From Eunapius fragilis (taxonomy: Eukaryota; Porifera; Demospongiae; Spongillida; Spongillidae), in the NCBI GenBank assembly GCA_963681505.1, contig OY811975.1, positions 9,519,849-9,583,848 of the forward strand: a DNA stretch of 64,000 nucleotides, written 5' to 3'. Positions 43,056 through 53,669 of this stretch are shown one piece after another. The notes under the pieces are model-generated. The model saw only the letters and a list, made by a program, of their open reading frames with translations. It was not told the origin of the DNA and made no database searches. Every line of letters starts with the position of its first letter. The stretch's first letter is position 1. Both the position numbers and the translations under genes were made by a program.

Positions 43056-43607
43056 TGGCTGTATGTGGCTTCAAATAGGTTAATACAACTTACCCCATTT
43101 TTAGCACATACATAGGTATGGTGATGTCTATGAGCAGAAGCAACCCTTCCGGCAAACATCTCTGACTTGTGAGAGCGATAAATGCACACATTATATTGTC
43201 AAATTGAGAAACCTTCACCCTTTACGTAGTATGTAAATGTAACGTTCTTTTTTTAACAAATAAATCGCATGTAGCAATTTTATTTTGTATGGTGTAGTGT
43301 GTTCTTCACAACCATTAGTCCCATGAAACTTGTCACATGCAATCAGTTTTTGTACTGCCTTGCATGTAACATCCACTTATTGTCAAACATTGTGGTAAAC
43401 GTAATCTGAAACACAGTAATTGTTTAGCTGTGACCTTACTTAACATGGAGGTCAAGAGCATATTAGGGGTTATTTTTTTACAGAGCTGCTCTGCAATAAA
43501 ATACCAGACGCTCCAATACATTGGAGTGTGCAATATTTTCATCAACTACTGACCACTTTTATTGGAGTTCTCGTTTTCACTTCCCTTTTACTGTGGTATA
43601 ACATCAC

Positions 43608-45512
43608 CTTCACTTAGTACACCTACATAGCTTTTCAACTGTAATATCTTCTGCTCAAGCTCTTTCTTCTGACTCTCAGCCTTGTGCAGTTCACTGTGGA
43701 GTCGCTTTTGTAGACCATAGGATTAGGATCAGAGACAACTGTTAATTCACACGTGCTCTGAACTAATGATTACAACACATACACCAACATATAAATAAAT
43801 AAATATGATGGTTATGTAACCAATATTGATCAGTAGAATGTTACAAAGCCATCTCCACATAAACTCCGGAAGGTACATCTTAAACAGCTATGAGTGCATC
43901 CCTCCCCCCCCCCCCACCCCCCATCATTATGATTGACCATTAGTGTAGGAACAGCATGATGGATGTAACAGAGGAGGCACAGGATGATGTAATGTAATGT
44001 AACAGAGGAGGCATAGGATGATGGATGTAACAGTGGAGGCACATGGTGATGGATGTAACAGAGGAGGCACATGGTGATGGATGTAACAGTGGAGGCACAT
44101 GGTGATGGATGTAACAGTGGAGGCACATGGTGATGGATGTAACAGAGGAGGCACATGGTGACGGATGTAACAGTGGAGGCACATGGTGATGGATGTAACA
44201 GAGGAGGCACATGGTGATGGATGTAACAGAGGAGGCACATGGTGATGGATGTAACAGTGGAGGCACATGGTGATGGATGTAACAGTGGAGGCACATGGTG
44301 ATGGATGTAACAGAGGAGGCACATGGTGATGGATGTAACAGTGGAGGCACATGGTGATGGATGTAACAGTGGAGGCACATGCTGATGGATGTAACAGTGG
44401 AGGCACATGGTGATGGATGTAACAGTGGAGGCACATGGTGATGGATGTAACAGAGGAGGCACAGGGTGATGGATGTAACAGTGGAGGCACATGGTGATGG
44501 ATGTAACAGTGGAGGAACATGGTGATGGATGTAACAGAGGAGGCACATGGTGATGGATGTAACAGTGGAGGCACATGGTGATGGATGTAACAGGGGAGGC
44601 ACAGGGTGATGGATGTAACAGAGGAGGCACATGGTGATGGATGTAACAGTGGAGGCACATGGTGATGGATGTAACAGAGGAGGCACATGGTGATGGATGT
44701 AACAGTGGAGGCACATGGTGATGGATGTAACAGAGGAGGCACATGGTGATGGATGTAACAGAGGAGGCACATGGTGATGGATGTAACAGTGGAGGCACAT
44801 GGTGATGGATGTAACAGAGGAGGCACATGGTGATGGATGTAACAGTGGAGGCACATGGTGATGGATGTAACAGAGGAGGCACATGGTGATGGATGTAACA
44901 GTGGAGGCACATGGTGATGGATGTAACAGAGGAGGCACATGGTGATGGATGTAACAGTGGAGGCACATGGTGATGGATGTAACAGTGGAGGCACATGGTG
45001 ATGGATGTAACAGAGGAGGCACATGGTGATGGATGTAACAGTGGAGGAACATGGTGATGGATGTAACAGTGGAGGAACATGGTGATGGATGTAACAGTGG
45101 AGGCACATGGTGATGGATGTAAAAGTGGTTGCGCATAATGATGATTATAACAGTGCAGCAAAGGGTTTAGAATACATCCTCCCCAGTCTTGACTTTACAT
45201 GTGACAACACAAAGACAATACATACATTATTATTGTCTTTTAACTCTGACATCTCCTTTCTAAGCAGGGTCATCTGTTGCCTACACTCTTCCTTCTCTCT
45301 CACAGCCTTGGCCAGTTCATCCCTGAGCATACTCTGGTCCACCCCCTCCCCCTGTGGACTGGAGATCACATGACAAACATACCACACCCACAAGGACTTA
45401 TCTACCAGTGCGTGACCACAATGTTTCTTCTCTGGGCGGTCAATTCTACCACCTGCATCTCTGCGATGCCCTCAGGACTAGAAGGCTGTGTCTGAAGTTG
45501 ATTCACTAGACG
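43608..45512 (-). CDS. Myosin V coiled-coil and linker exons (partial)
   Basis: Three candidate exons: 45512-45453 (RLVNQLQTQPSSPEGIAEMQ), 45351-45226 (VDQSMLRDELAKAVREKEEC ... RKEMSELK) and 43704-43608 (RLHSELHKAESQKKELEQKI ...). The first two junctions are in phase 0; heptad patterns are clear in the second and third. Their position upstream of the globular-tail exons on the same strand suggests the medial coiled coil of the same myosin V. The end phase of the 43.6-kb exon does not match the 30.1-kb exon, so at least one exon between them is missing from this reading. The 28-bp satellite lies in the intron between the second and third exon. Confidence 0.55.
43957..45129. repeat. 28-bp satellite array, about 42 units
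   Basis: Unit GGAGGCACATGGTGATGGAT plus GTAACAGT or GTAACAGA. As 28 is not a multiple of three, all three minus frames stay open for about 390-440 codons with an 84-bp (28-residue) period; these frames are artefacts and not genes. Units differ mainly by A or T at one position. The array fills a presumed myosin V intron. Confidence 0.95.
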
Positions 45513-46194
45513 CTGGGAATTGGACAATCATAATTGTGAAAGGAAGAGCAAAATGATATTATTTATAACCAATTCCGCCTCCTAAGTAATTATGGTCTAT
45601 CAAGAAACAAGGACAGTGATGCACCTATTGGTCAAGCATTGTTTGAGAAATGCATGGATACAAGTCTCTGACATGATACACTACCGTATTGTCAAGATAT
45701 AATGGCGGAGACTCAGACTACAAGATAGAATAATTAATAACTGGCAATTTGCAAAAGCAAGGGATTTATAATGGGCAAAATTACTTCTTCCTTTACACAA
45801 TCGATATGAAACGCTATATGGCCAGGAAATGTACAATCATTTCAGACCTATCGAGAAAGTGTTTTAAGAATACTAAACCAAATGCATTTTTGTATCATTT
45901 GTTCGGTACCATGTGGTTTTCAAAAAATAACTTCTTGCTGCAAATACAATTAATAATTTTTTGTTCTTTTGATAACATAATAAATCAGGAAAATTTATTG
46001 GAGAAATCAGAATTCAAAAATCATTATCCTAACCTTACATATACTCATGTCCTCAAATGTTGGCTATAGAAAGGTTTTTTGATAGTTACTTGGGATGATG
46101 AGGACAACTGGGATGAATTTTGATGGAGGTAGAACACAACACTCCTCCCCATAACACAATATGTTAGACCTGGCTACATTGTGTATGGTAATGA
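45513..46194. other. No supported gene
   Basis: A 106-codon frame on plus (45749-46069) is rich in Asn, Lys, Phe and Tyr, has no recognisable domain and matches the AT-rich background. Confidence 0.4.
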
Positions 46195-46665
46195 GTGGAG
46201 CAAACTGAATTCAACAACTCGTTTGGCTTGCAATATAGTTACATTGTCAACCCAGAAGCAGCTGCCAACACCGAGGGTGTGCAGTTGTTGTAATGATGGA
46301 GAGAACTATGTGTACTCTAAGCTGTTCAAGATGTATCTGGTGTGACCCTATGCACCCAAGCAAATAAGGTCATTGTACTCACTAGGTAAGGGAATGGTGG
46401 GATGTGAGTGGGGCTGTACTTTCAGGCAGACTGCTGCCACTCATGAAGCTATAATGTAACAGTTATCTAAACAACACTGTTCAGTAAAATGTCTTTTCCA
46501 CATACACTCTGGAAAATATATCTTGAACTGTTTAGAGTACACATAGTTCTCACCATCATTACAACAACTACACACCCTTGGTGTTGGCAGATGCTCCTGG
46601 GTTGACAATGTAACTATACTGCAAGCCATACCAGTTGTTGAATTCAGTCTTTTCCACATACAATC
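46195..46665. repeat. Imperfect inverted repeat with protein-like arms
   Basis: Arms 46195-46345 (plus) and 46665-46510 (minus) both translate to a similar peptide: LNSTT, IVTLSTQ, LPTPRVCSCCNDGENYVYSK. The minus arm continues to IYFPECMWKR, and a further relative (FKMYLPEFMW) lies at about 43885-43845 on minus. The arms could be a duplicated exon of an unrecognised protein or an old foldback element. Confidence 0.55.
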
Positions 46666-47301
46666 TGGAAGAATTGGTGTGTCTACTTTAAAACTATGAG
46701 GGTTAAATAGCTTCTAGCAATTCAGCTGTCCTTCCGGTGATGGGTCATTGCTAAAGTGTGTAGTGTTAAGAGTTCAGGTTGTGGTTAATAGTGGTGTTAA
46801 CCTCCACCTTCTATACGTCCAACCAAAGCTTACAGTACTCCGAAGCACATGTTCTTAACCCTGCTCCCCTTTGAAGGGTGTAGTGTCACCTTTGAAGGGC
46901 ATACAGTGGCATAGTGTGATACTTTAGAGCCTGGGGTCATAATGCACTAATCGCGCACCCCTGCCAAAATTTAAGTAGACAGTTGGATGTTTGTAATTAG
47001 AAACAAATTTAAAAGTTTGCCACACTTTAAAAAATAATGGATATATATTTTTAAAATTGTTGTTTTTTTCTATAAATGATAAAATGGACAGTTCACAAGA
47101 AAAATATCCTTTGCGTATATATAAATGAAGTAATTAAATTGGTCCACTTTAAAGTCCCTACATCTCCCAAACTGTAACCTTAAAATAAATGGGCTCACTT
47201 CTAGTTTCGTTATTTGTCAGCTTCTATAGCGAACAGATGCAAACATTCATTAATCAATTTAAATGGAACTCAGCTGCCATACTCAACACAGTACGTACTC
47301 A

Positions 47302-47566
47302 CCCGGGTGAAAAATGACGCGTTGCAACACGTTGTGAGACGTATTTATGCAAATTTCCACGTTGCTAGCAGCCTGGGAACGGTGTATACTTGTCCAAGTT
47401 ATCCAAATGCTATGAATTTGTTATAAGCCAACGTGTTGCCATGTGCGTGGCGTTAAAAAGGGACATTTTTCTAATGTAGCAACACGTTGCCAGGTCATTG
47501 AACACGAACATGCTCATTAAAGTCGCGCAACGTGTTGCAACGCGAAATTTTTCACCCGGGCTAGCG
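47302..47566. mobile_element. MITE with CCCGGGTGAAAAAT termini
   Basis: Terminal inverted repeats of about 33 bp: CCCGGGTGAAAAAT, two variable bases, then CGCGTTGCAACACGTTG, and the inverse at 47530-47566. The 200-bp interior has two more ACGTTG...CAACACGTTG words and no coding capacity. Confidence 0.75.
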
Positions 47567-47977
47567 CGTATACAAAATCATGTAATAATTGTGTGCCTGT
47601 CAGTTCTGAGAAACTCTTTCGGTACCACTCCTTAATTGCACGGCCATTTACTGGAGCACAACGCTAAATGAGTATTTCAGAGCCATTGTCAGTAGTGGAG
47701 GCGTGGTCAACCACGGCTGGGCTGAAAAGCAACTTTCTTTTTGCATTATTGGGATTTATGCCCTGCACGCACAAGCAATGTATTAACCAGTCTCTATATT
47801 TCAGTGTTTTCATTTCACCTGCTAGCTACATGTAAACACATAGACACACACACACATACACACACATACACACACGCAGCTGCCTGCCTACAAACACCAC
47901 TGTGACATTTAATTTAGTCCTTCAAACCATGTTTCTCTCTATCTCACACACACACACACACACACACACAGCCTCAC

Positions 47978-48067
47978 CTGTAAAATTTTGGTATTCCCAT
48001 AGAAAGGGTTGTAGGATCCATGACATAACAATTCCAACACACTGGTGTCTGAGTATGTGGATAACGA
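47978..48067 (-). other. Candidate exon, product not recognised
   Basis: On minus a 90-nt exon-like segment with a CCACAG acceptor and an exact ACAG|GTGAGG donor encodes LSTYSDTSVLELLCHG and ends YNPFYGNTKILQ. Phase is 0 at both ends if read so. A CA repeat lies just inside the following intron. It could be a further upstream exon of the minus-strand gene or an isolated remnant. Confidence 0.35.
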
Positions 48068-48186
48068 CTGTGGTATCATGATCAACTTGAAGGCAGTGAG
48101 CGTTAGTGTGAGAGATGGGAAGGGAGGGAAGAAGAGATAGGGAAGGACAATGAGTTCATGAACTATCCAAGTTATTATTATTAACA

Positions 48187-50125
48187 TTCCTGATGAGAAA
48201 GTTTGTGGGATATAGGATTTGAAGCAAGGCCATTCCTCCACCCACATAAATAAATTTAAAAAACCCGTGTACACTTGCACCCCGGTTATGCAAAATTTCT
48301 CGCTTAGGCGGAAAATAACGAATATTCATCTGTACTAAACAACTTTGTTAGGGACAAACCATTGGGTGGACTTATAACTACTTTATTATGGGTGTGGTGT
48401 AACATCAACCCTTGGCTGTGTCAACCTGCCTGTTGCTTCCACTCCAAGATTTTCTCAAGAGATAGTTTCCTGGTCCATGTACATACTGTAGCGCTGCGTA
48501 ATCTCACTTCCTCCCCCCCCCCCCCATTTTTCTATTATTTTATTTCCTTCTCTGTGACCCGCTTACCTGTACTTCGTACATAAGATGCTACATGTGCGCA
48601 TACATGTAGCATGTAGGCGTATGAAGTGGTCAAAAAGTGGGGGGGGGGGGGGGGGCTGAAAATAATTATTCATAAGTGGGTGTGACTGAATTTTAGTTGA
48701 GAACAGTTCAAATGGGAGTCGCAAGGCGCAATTTAAAAAAGAACGTACCTTTGGACTTCATTTTAAAATATGCTAGAACAGACGGACATTCAGATACTTT
48801 GCGGTTGGTCGCCATTTTCGAAAAAGATAACAAATCAAATCAATTATTGCTAATTATATTCCTTCTTGTATGAAAAGTGGGGGGCTAAGCCCCTGCACGT
48901 ATAAAAGTGGGGGGCTACAGCCCCCAGCACCCCCCCCCCCTCCCCTTCAATCCTATGCCTATGGTGCGTATCATCTGCATGCTCACTTCTTAGTCAGAAT
49001 AGGAGTTTCAACCTTGCTATTTTACCTTGGTGGAGGACGGACACAACCCGAGTACTCAACCCAAATTCACAATACAGTACATTATTCATCCTCATGATGC
49101 ACATCACCATGTTCTCTTGGTTATGTATCTTGGTTGAGCATCATACCATGTATCACTTCAGGCTGAGAGGATCAGAGTAGATATACATTTAAAAGGATGT
49201 ATGTACTGTAATGTCGTTTTAAGGTTCAGAACATTGCCAATCATATAATTTGAGAAGGGGAGAGTGCACCTATCCTAATCATGATCGCTATCAGGTCAGG
49301 ACCCATCCCCCTCCCTCCTCCTGGAATATAGGGAACTCATGACTCATGCTGCTGTTTAGCCTCCCCCCCCCCCAGTCATACAAATTATTATCCATGACTC
49401 TATTTTGTGCCCACCATTTAGCCCCACTATCCCTGCAATGCACACACACACACATACAAACACTCACAAACACACACACACCTTCAACCCTCTGTGGTGC
49501 ATAAGTATCCAATAACCCTCACACTATAACCTAAAAATATTCCCGATGAGAAAGTTTGTGGGATATAGGATTTGAAGCAAGGCCATTCCTCCACCCACAT
49601 AATTTTTTTTAAAAATGCATACAGTGGCACCCGGTTATGCGGAATTTCTCACCTCGCTTATGCGGAAAATAACGAAGTTCATCTGTAATACACAGACATG
49701 TTAGGGGAAACTAAACAAATTGTTCAGCGAACTTTTAACTACATTCATTGTGGGTGATCTCTCCCCTCCCCCCACCCTCCATTTTAATTTAACTTCCTCC
49801 ACCGCGACCCATCTACCTGTACTTTGTACTAAGGATGCTACGTGTACGTATCACCTGCACACTGTCAGAATAAAAGCTTAACCTTGCTATTTTACCTTGG
49901 TGGAGGCGGATATGTACATGGACCAGGAAACTAAATCTTGGGGCGGAAACAACAGGTTGACACAGCCAAGGGTTGATGTTACACTGTACCCATAATGAAT
50001 GTTAGCTAAGAGTCCACCCAACAATTTGTTTAGTTTCCCCTAGAAAAGTTGTTTTGTACAGATGAACATTTTTTATTTTCCACCTAAATGGGTGAGAAAT
50101 TTCGCATAACTGGGGTGCCACTGTA
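48187..50125. repeat. Inverted and direct repeats around a MITE-like tip
   Basis: The stretch GATGAGAAAGTTTGTGGGAT...CCACCCACATAA at 48199-48245 recurs at 49547-49602. The segment 48250-48490 (ACCCGGTTATGC...CTGGTCCATGTACAT) recurs inverted at 49910-50125. Between them lie C/G runs (48515, 48640, 48930) and CA microsatellites (49440). The tip sequence is shared with MITE family 1. No gene is supported. Confidence 0.6.
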
Positions 50126-50502
50126 ATGTCACCACGATGTCCATTATTCTAATTATAGGAACAAAATATTTACAGATCTTTGGGGCAAGGTAGCTTAATT
50201 ATGCCTAATTATGTGATCTCTTGTATAAATTACGATGGAGACTATATGCACACTAAACACCTACATAATACACTCATGGTGGCGGGGGCCTGATGTGATG
50301 CACATGCATAATATGATATTAATTACATACGGATAATAGCTGCTTGCCTGCAAGAGGAGGGTCTGTCTGGACAGAAAATGTTTGGAATGGCCCAATAAAT
50401 TGGTGCAAAAAAGCAAGGAAACATGTAATGGTCCTTTTGCACACAAATAACATATTTTTCAACAAATGTGCTAAATATAGGACTATTTAAAAATTTCCCT
50501 TG

Positions 50503-50655
50503 TTAGATCGCAATGCTTGCTCCCAGGGCCATGCTGGCAAACAATTCTTCTACCTGTTTCTGTTTCTCCATGCTGTCATCAGGATTAGAGGCATCTTTCT
50601 GGGGTTGATTCTCCTGACTCTGGGCAGCCAGCATCTGCTTGTACCACTCGTTAAG
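50503..50655 (-). CDS. Last exon of an unrecognised gene (copy A)
   Basis: Behind a TTTATAG acceptor, 50 codons read LNEWYKQMLAAQSQENQ ... DSMEKQKQVEELFASMALG and end at a stop. The segment is helical, Gln/Glu-rich and ends in a small hydrophobic tail. A paralogous exon with a few amino-acid changes is at 54290-54138. Frame and splice site are conserved in both copies, which supports real coding. I do not recognise the protein, and upstream exons were not found to the right. Confidence 0.5.
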   Translation of the reverse strand, partial: LNEWYKQMLAAQSQENQPQKDASNPDDSMEKQKQVEELFASMALGASIAI

Positions 50656-50890
50656 CTATAAATGCACATAAAATGTAACTGTTAATGTACAAGTGCCAGG
50701 TATTAGGTAAACAATACGTTCGTTAGGTAAACATAATATTTTTTGAGCCAATCCCACGCCCAACAGTTTTGTATTGGCTTTGTCAAACATACTTTCCCGA
50801 TGCATTTAGACAAGTAACATTAATCGCCAAATAAATCAGTGTCAATTACTTACAGGCTATGGAGACGACTAAGTAAAAATGTTAGGTATC

Positions 50891-51330
50891 GGAAGTTTTG
50901 CTAGAAAATTCCAAATAAGATTAGACCCTGACTATAAATCTCATTAAAAATACGTGACCCATCTCTAACAAGACTCCTGACAATTGAATTGTTATGCTTG
51001 TTATAGCAATCGAAATAAAAGTCAAAAATGAGCAGTTTTGTCTTTGTTTTATGTCACAGAACCGCACGGTTGTAGAGAACAAATGGGTACTGCCCGCTCT
51101 CGTACCCAGCCCCAGAATATGGTCTCCTTCCTCTTCCTCGTCCTCCTCCCCTGCCCCTCCCCTCCTCCTCTTCCTCCATTCTTCCTCTTCTTCTTCTTCT
51201 CCTTCTCCTCCTCCACTTCCTCCTCCTCCTCCTCCTCCTTCTTCTTCTTCTTCTAACTCAGGGTAAGAACACTTAAGCAATGAAAATTTCACCAATAGTA
51301 TCAGAATAGACTGGAAGATCCGCTTTCATA
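50891..51330 (+). mobile_element. Terminal-hairpin repeat family copy (block A)
   Basis: Hairpin GGAAGTTTT-GCTA-GAAAATTCC (50891-50912; one mismatch and one G-T pair), then AAATAAGATTAGACC, the TCATTAAAAATACGTGACCC block, CACAGAACCGCACGGTTGTA, a TCC/TTC triplet tract and the CACCAATAGTATCAGAAT part. Confidence 0.7.
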
Positions 51331-51938
51331 TAAAATAGCCAATGTTATATTTTGGTAAACAATCGACTATACGGTATATGTACGATGCATAATTATATAA
51401 CATTTTAGGTACCTTAATGTTTAATCACAACCTGATTCGTCGAAGAAATAACTTGTGGTTAATAAGTTATGCTTATCTACACCATAACCACTTCAAAATT
51501 AATATCAAGCATTTGTATAAATGACGTGTACTGAGGTAGATGCTCCCTTCTGCTCAAATATCAGCGTGCAAGACATACTTTAGCCTCACTGAAACCACGT
51601 GCACCGCATGTGGTTGTTCTGCCACCGCTTCATCGAACAGTGTGCCTTCTAGTCCTATATCATTGAGTACAGTACTAGTACCAAAACGTACACGAAATGG
51701 AAAAATACGCACAATGGACTAACAAAAAGAGCGTGCAGCTGCCCAGCAATACAAATTTGGCGGGTGGTTATATTTTAATAACCACCGTACTTTGTATGGG
51801 AATATCGGAGATTCAAAACGCGGGGATGAAAACACAGCTCTCAGGTAAATTTATTCGGTTAGGCAAGCTCCTCTAGGGTTCTAGTTATTCACTGCAACTG
51901 GGAATTTCGATAACTGCATAGGGTATCGAAGATGTATC

Positions 51939-52290
51939 GAGAGTTACGTTAGTAACTCTCATATAGGATTTGACCCCGATTATGAATGTCATTAAAAAAA
52001 CGCGACCCGCTTCTAACAAGACTCCCGACGAACGGATGGCTTACCTTGTTATCGTCGTCGTACAAGAAGGCAACAACAAGCAGTTTCGTGTTTGTTTGAT
52101 GTCACAAAACCGCATGGTTGTAGAGAACAAAACAATTTTCGAAACTCGTACCCAGTCCCACGTATTTCTCGTTCTTCTTCTTCTTGTTCTTGACCACGCA
52201 TAACTCAGGATAGGAACACTTTTAAGAAATGAAAATCACACCAATGGCTTCAGAATTCGTTGGCATTCTCGCTTCTGTGGTCAAAACGTC
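51939..52290 (+). mobile_element. Terminal-hairpin repeat family copy
   Basis: Hairpin GAGAGTTAC-GTTA-GTAACTCTC (51939-51960), perfect 9-bp stem, followed directly by ATATAGGATTTGACCCCGAT, ATGAATGTCATTAAAAAAAC, the CGAACGGATGGCTTACC block, a short TTC run and CACCAATGGCTTCAGAAT. Best-preserved copy of the family. Confidence 0.78.
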
Positions 52291-52590
52291 TCGAGGCTAC
52301 ATGACATATATCGGTGGTTGTGTTAGCAAATCACGTATAGTTAAGCTTACTGCATTGACACGACTCGGATAGGTCCTACTTCGCTCTTTATACGAAGTAC
52401 TAGCAGTATACATCATGTAATCAAATGTGTACGGTCAGGGCACTACACGTGTGGTAATTAACTGTGGCGGTTATGTATTTTTAATAACCTGCACGTGCGT
52501 ACTAAATATAATCATTCTTGTTATTCGATCGTTGTAAGTTTGACGCTCTTTGGAACTTAGTGAAGTTGTTTTTTTTTTTTTTTTTTCAAA
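52291..52590. other. No supported gene
   Basis: AT-rich sequence; a run of 18 T lies at 52569-52586 just before the next feature. Confidence 0.4.
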
Positions 52591-53046
52591 ATGCCTTCAC
52601 GTCAGGAAAAGAAGAAAGCCAAACGACGAGCATAGTACCTCAAAACTAGAGACGTCGTATTAGATTCAGCCCGAGCAGAACTACAAAGCAGAGCCTGAAA
52701 GAAACGGACCTCGAGACGCGATTAGTGGGGGGGGGGGGGGAGGAGGGTGCTGTCTGCTTCTGGCCCGATACAAAATGCGTTCGTGGGTTCGATCGCGTTG
52801 GGGCGACAATTCTTCTATTTCGGCGCCCCTTAAAGCCCCCTCAGATCCTGAAAAGGAACGGACCTCTCGACGTGCAAGGTATCGAGCAGATCCTGAAAAA
52901 AGACAGCGATATTGCCATAGTCCTGAACGTGCATCTCGCTCGGCGAAAAGAGTTAAGGTCACTCAAAGGTATGTCGTACCTTTACAACCTCCCTCTCATA
53001 TCAAGATGGATTACTTAACATGCTATACGGCTCATAATCGGGTATG
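52591..53046 (+). pseudogene. Remnant of a basic YRADPEK-repeat protein
   Basis: An ATG after a T run opens MPSRQEKKKAKRRA and stops. Later frames carry RARYRADPEKRQRYC and SDPEKERTSRRA, that is, degenerate repeats of a basic [RY]-x-ADPEK unit. Tracts of this kind occur at the N-terminus of some invertebrate transposon-encoded proteins. The frame is broken by stops and by a G run at 52727. Function unknown. Confidence 0.4.
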
Positions 53047-53064
53047 AATAAAAAATCAATGAAA

Positions 53065-53290
53065 CAAGTATATAAAAACATTCTCTATGAGAAAGTTGGT
53101 GGCATATAGGATTTGAAGGCAATGGTGGTGTAAAAAGGAAGGAAACAAGGGTCTAATAGTAAGGGAAAATGGAATAGTCCTATATTTAGCACATTTCTAT
53201 ATGTAGGATATAGTATGTTGTTCGTGTGCTAAATGCCTTCAAATCCTATATGCCACCAACTTTCTCATAGAGAATGTTTTTATTTACTTG
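53065..53290. mobile_element. Foldback MITE, family 1
   Basis: Arms CAAGTATATAAAAACATTCT ... GTTGGTGGCATATAGGATTT ... and inverse. The right arm is shorter, lacking the GGTGGTGTAAAAAG block, so an internal deletion has occurred. Confidence 0.85.
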
Positions 53291-53669
53291 TCGTATTTTG
53301 TACAAGTCATCGGCCATTTTGACCCTTGTTAACGTTTGTTGTGATAACACCAAGCAAAGAATTTCCAGCTCCTGGTCAATTTAGTGTGTGAGAGCACAGA
53401 GAGATTGTTTGTAGCTAGTTAGCTTATTAAAAATTGTATCGCAACACCACGCCTACAGCCGTATTTGTTTACATAGCCGTTTTCCAAACAGTTCCGTACG
53501 ATAGGCATGTTAAAGAGCATACAACATAGCCATTAGAAGTAGCAGTATTTAACGCACATATGTACATCAAGATTTAAGCAAGAGGATGGTCCTAGCGTGA
53601 TATATACCTTTTTGGTACTAGCCGCCATTTTGTATGACGTAATATTATTTCGTGGCAGTCTTAACTACC

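Larger units (their letters stand above)
50030..51720. repeat. Segmental duplication block A
   Basis: Paralogous, with few differences, to block B (53670-54723 continued at 59409-60480). It contains a terminal exon on minus (50655-50503), a hairpin-family repeat (50891-51330), a TCC-rich tract (51113-51256) and a conserved 3' part with TTCACAACCTGATTCGTCG-like sequence. Confidence 0.85.

Noticed and set aside
43830..45161. Three overlapping minus-strand frames of 390-440 codons rich in His, Pro and Cys
   Set aside because: They are the three frames of a 28-bp satellite; identical peptides recur in all frames, so the open reading is an artefact of the unit.
48187..48210. Hammerhead-ribozyme-like words CTGATGAG and GAAA
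   Set aside because: Only the short core words are present by chance; no three-stem arrangement can be drawn around them.
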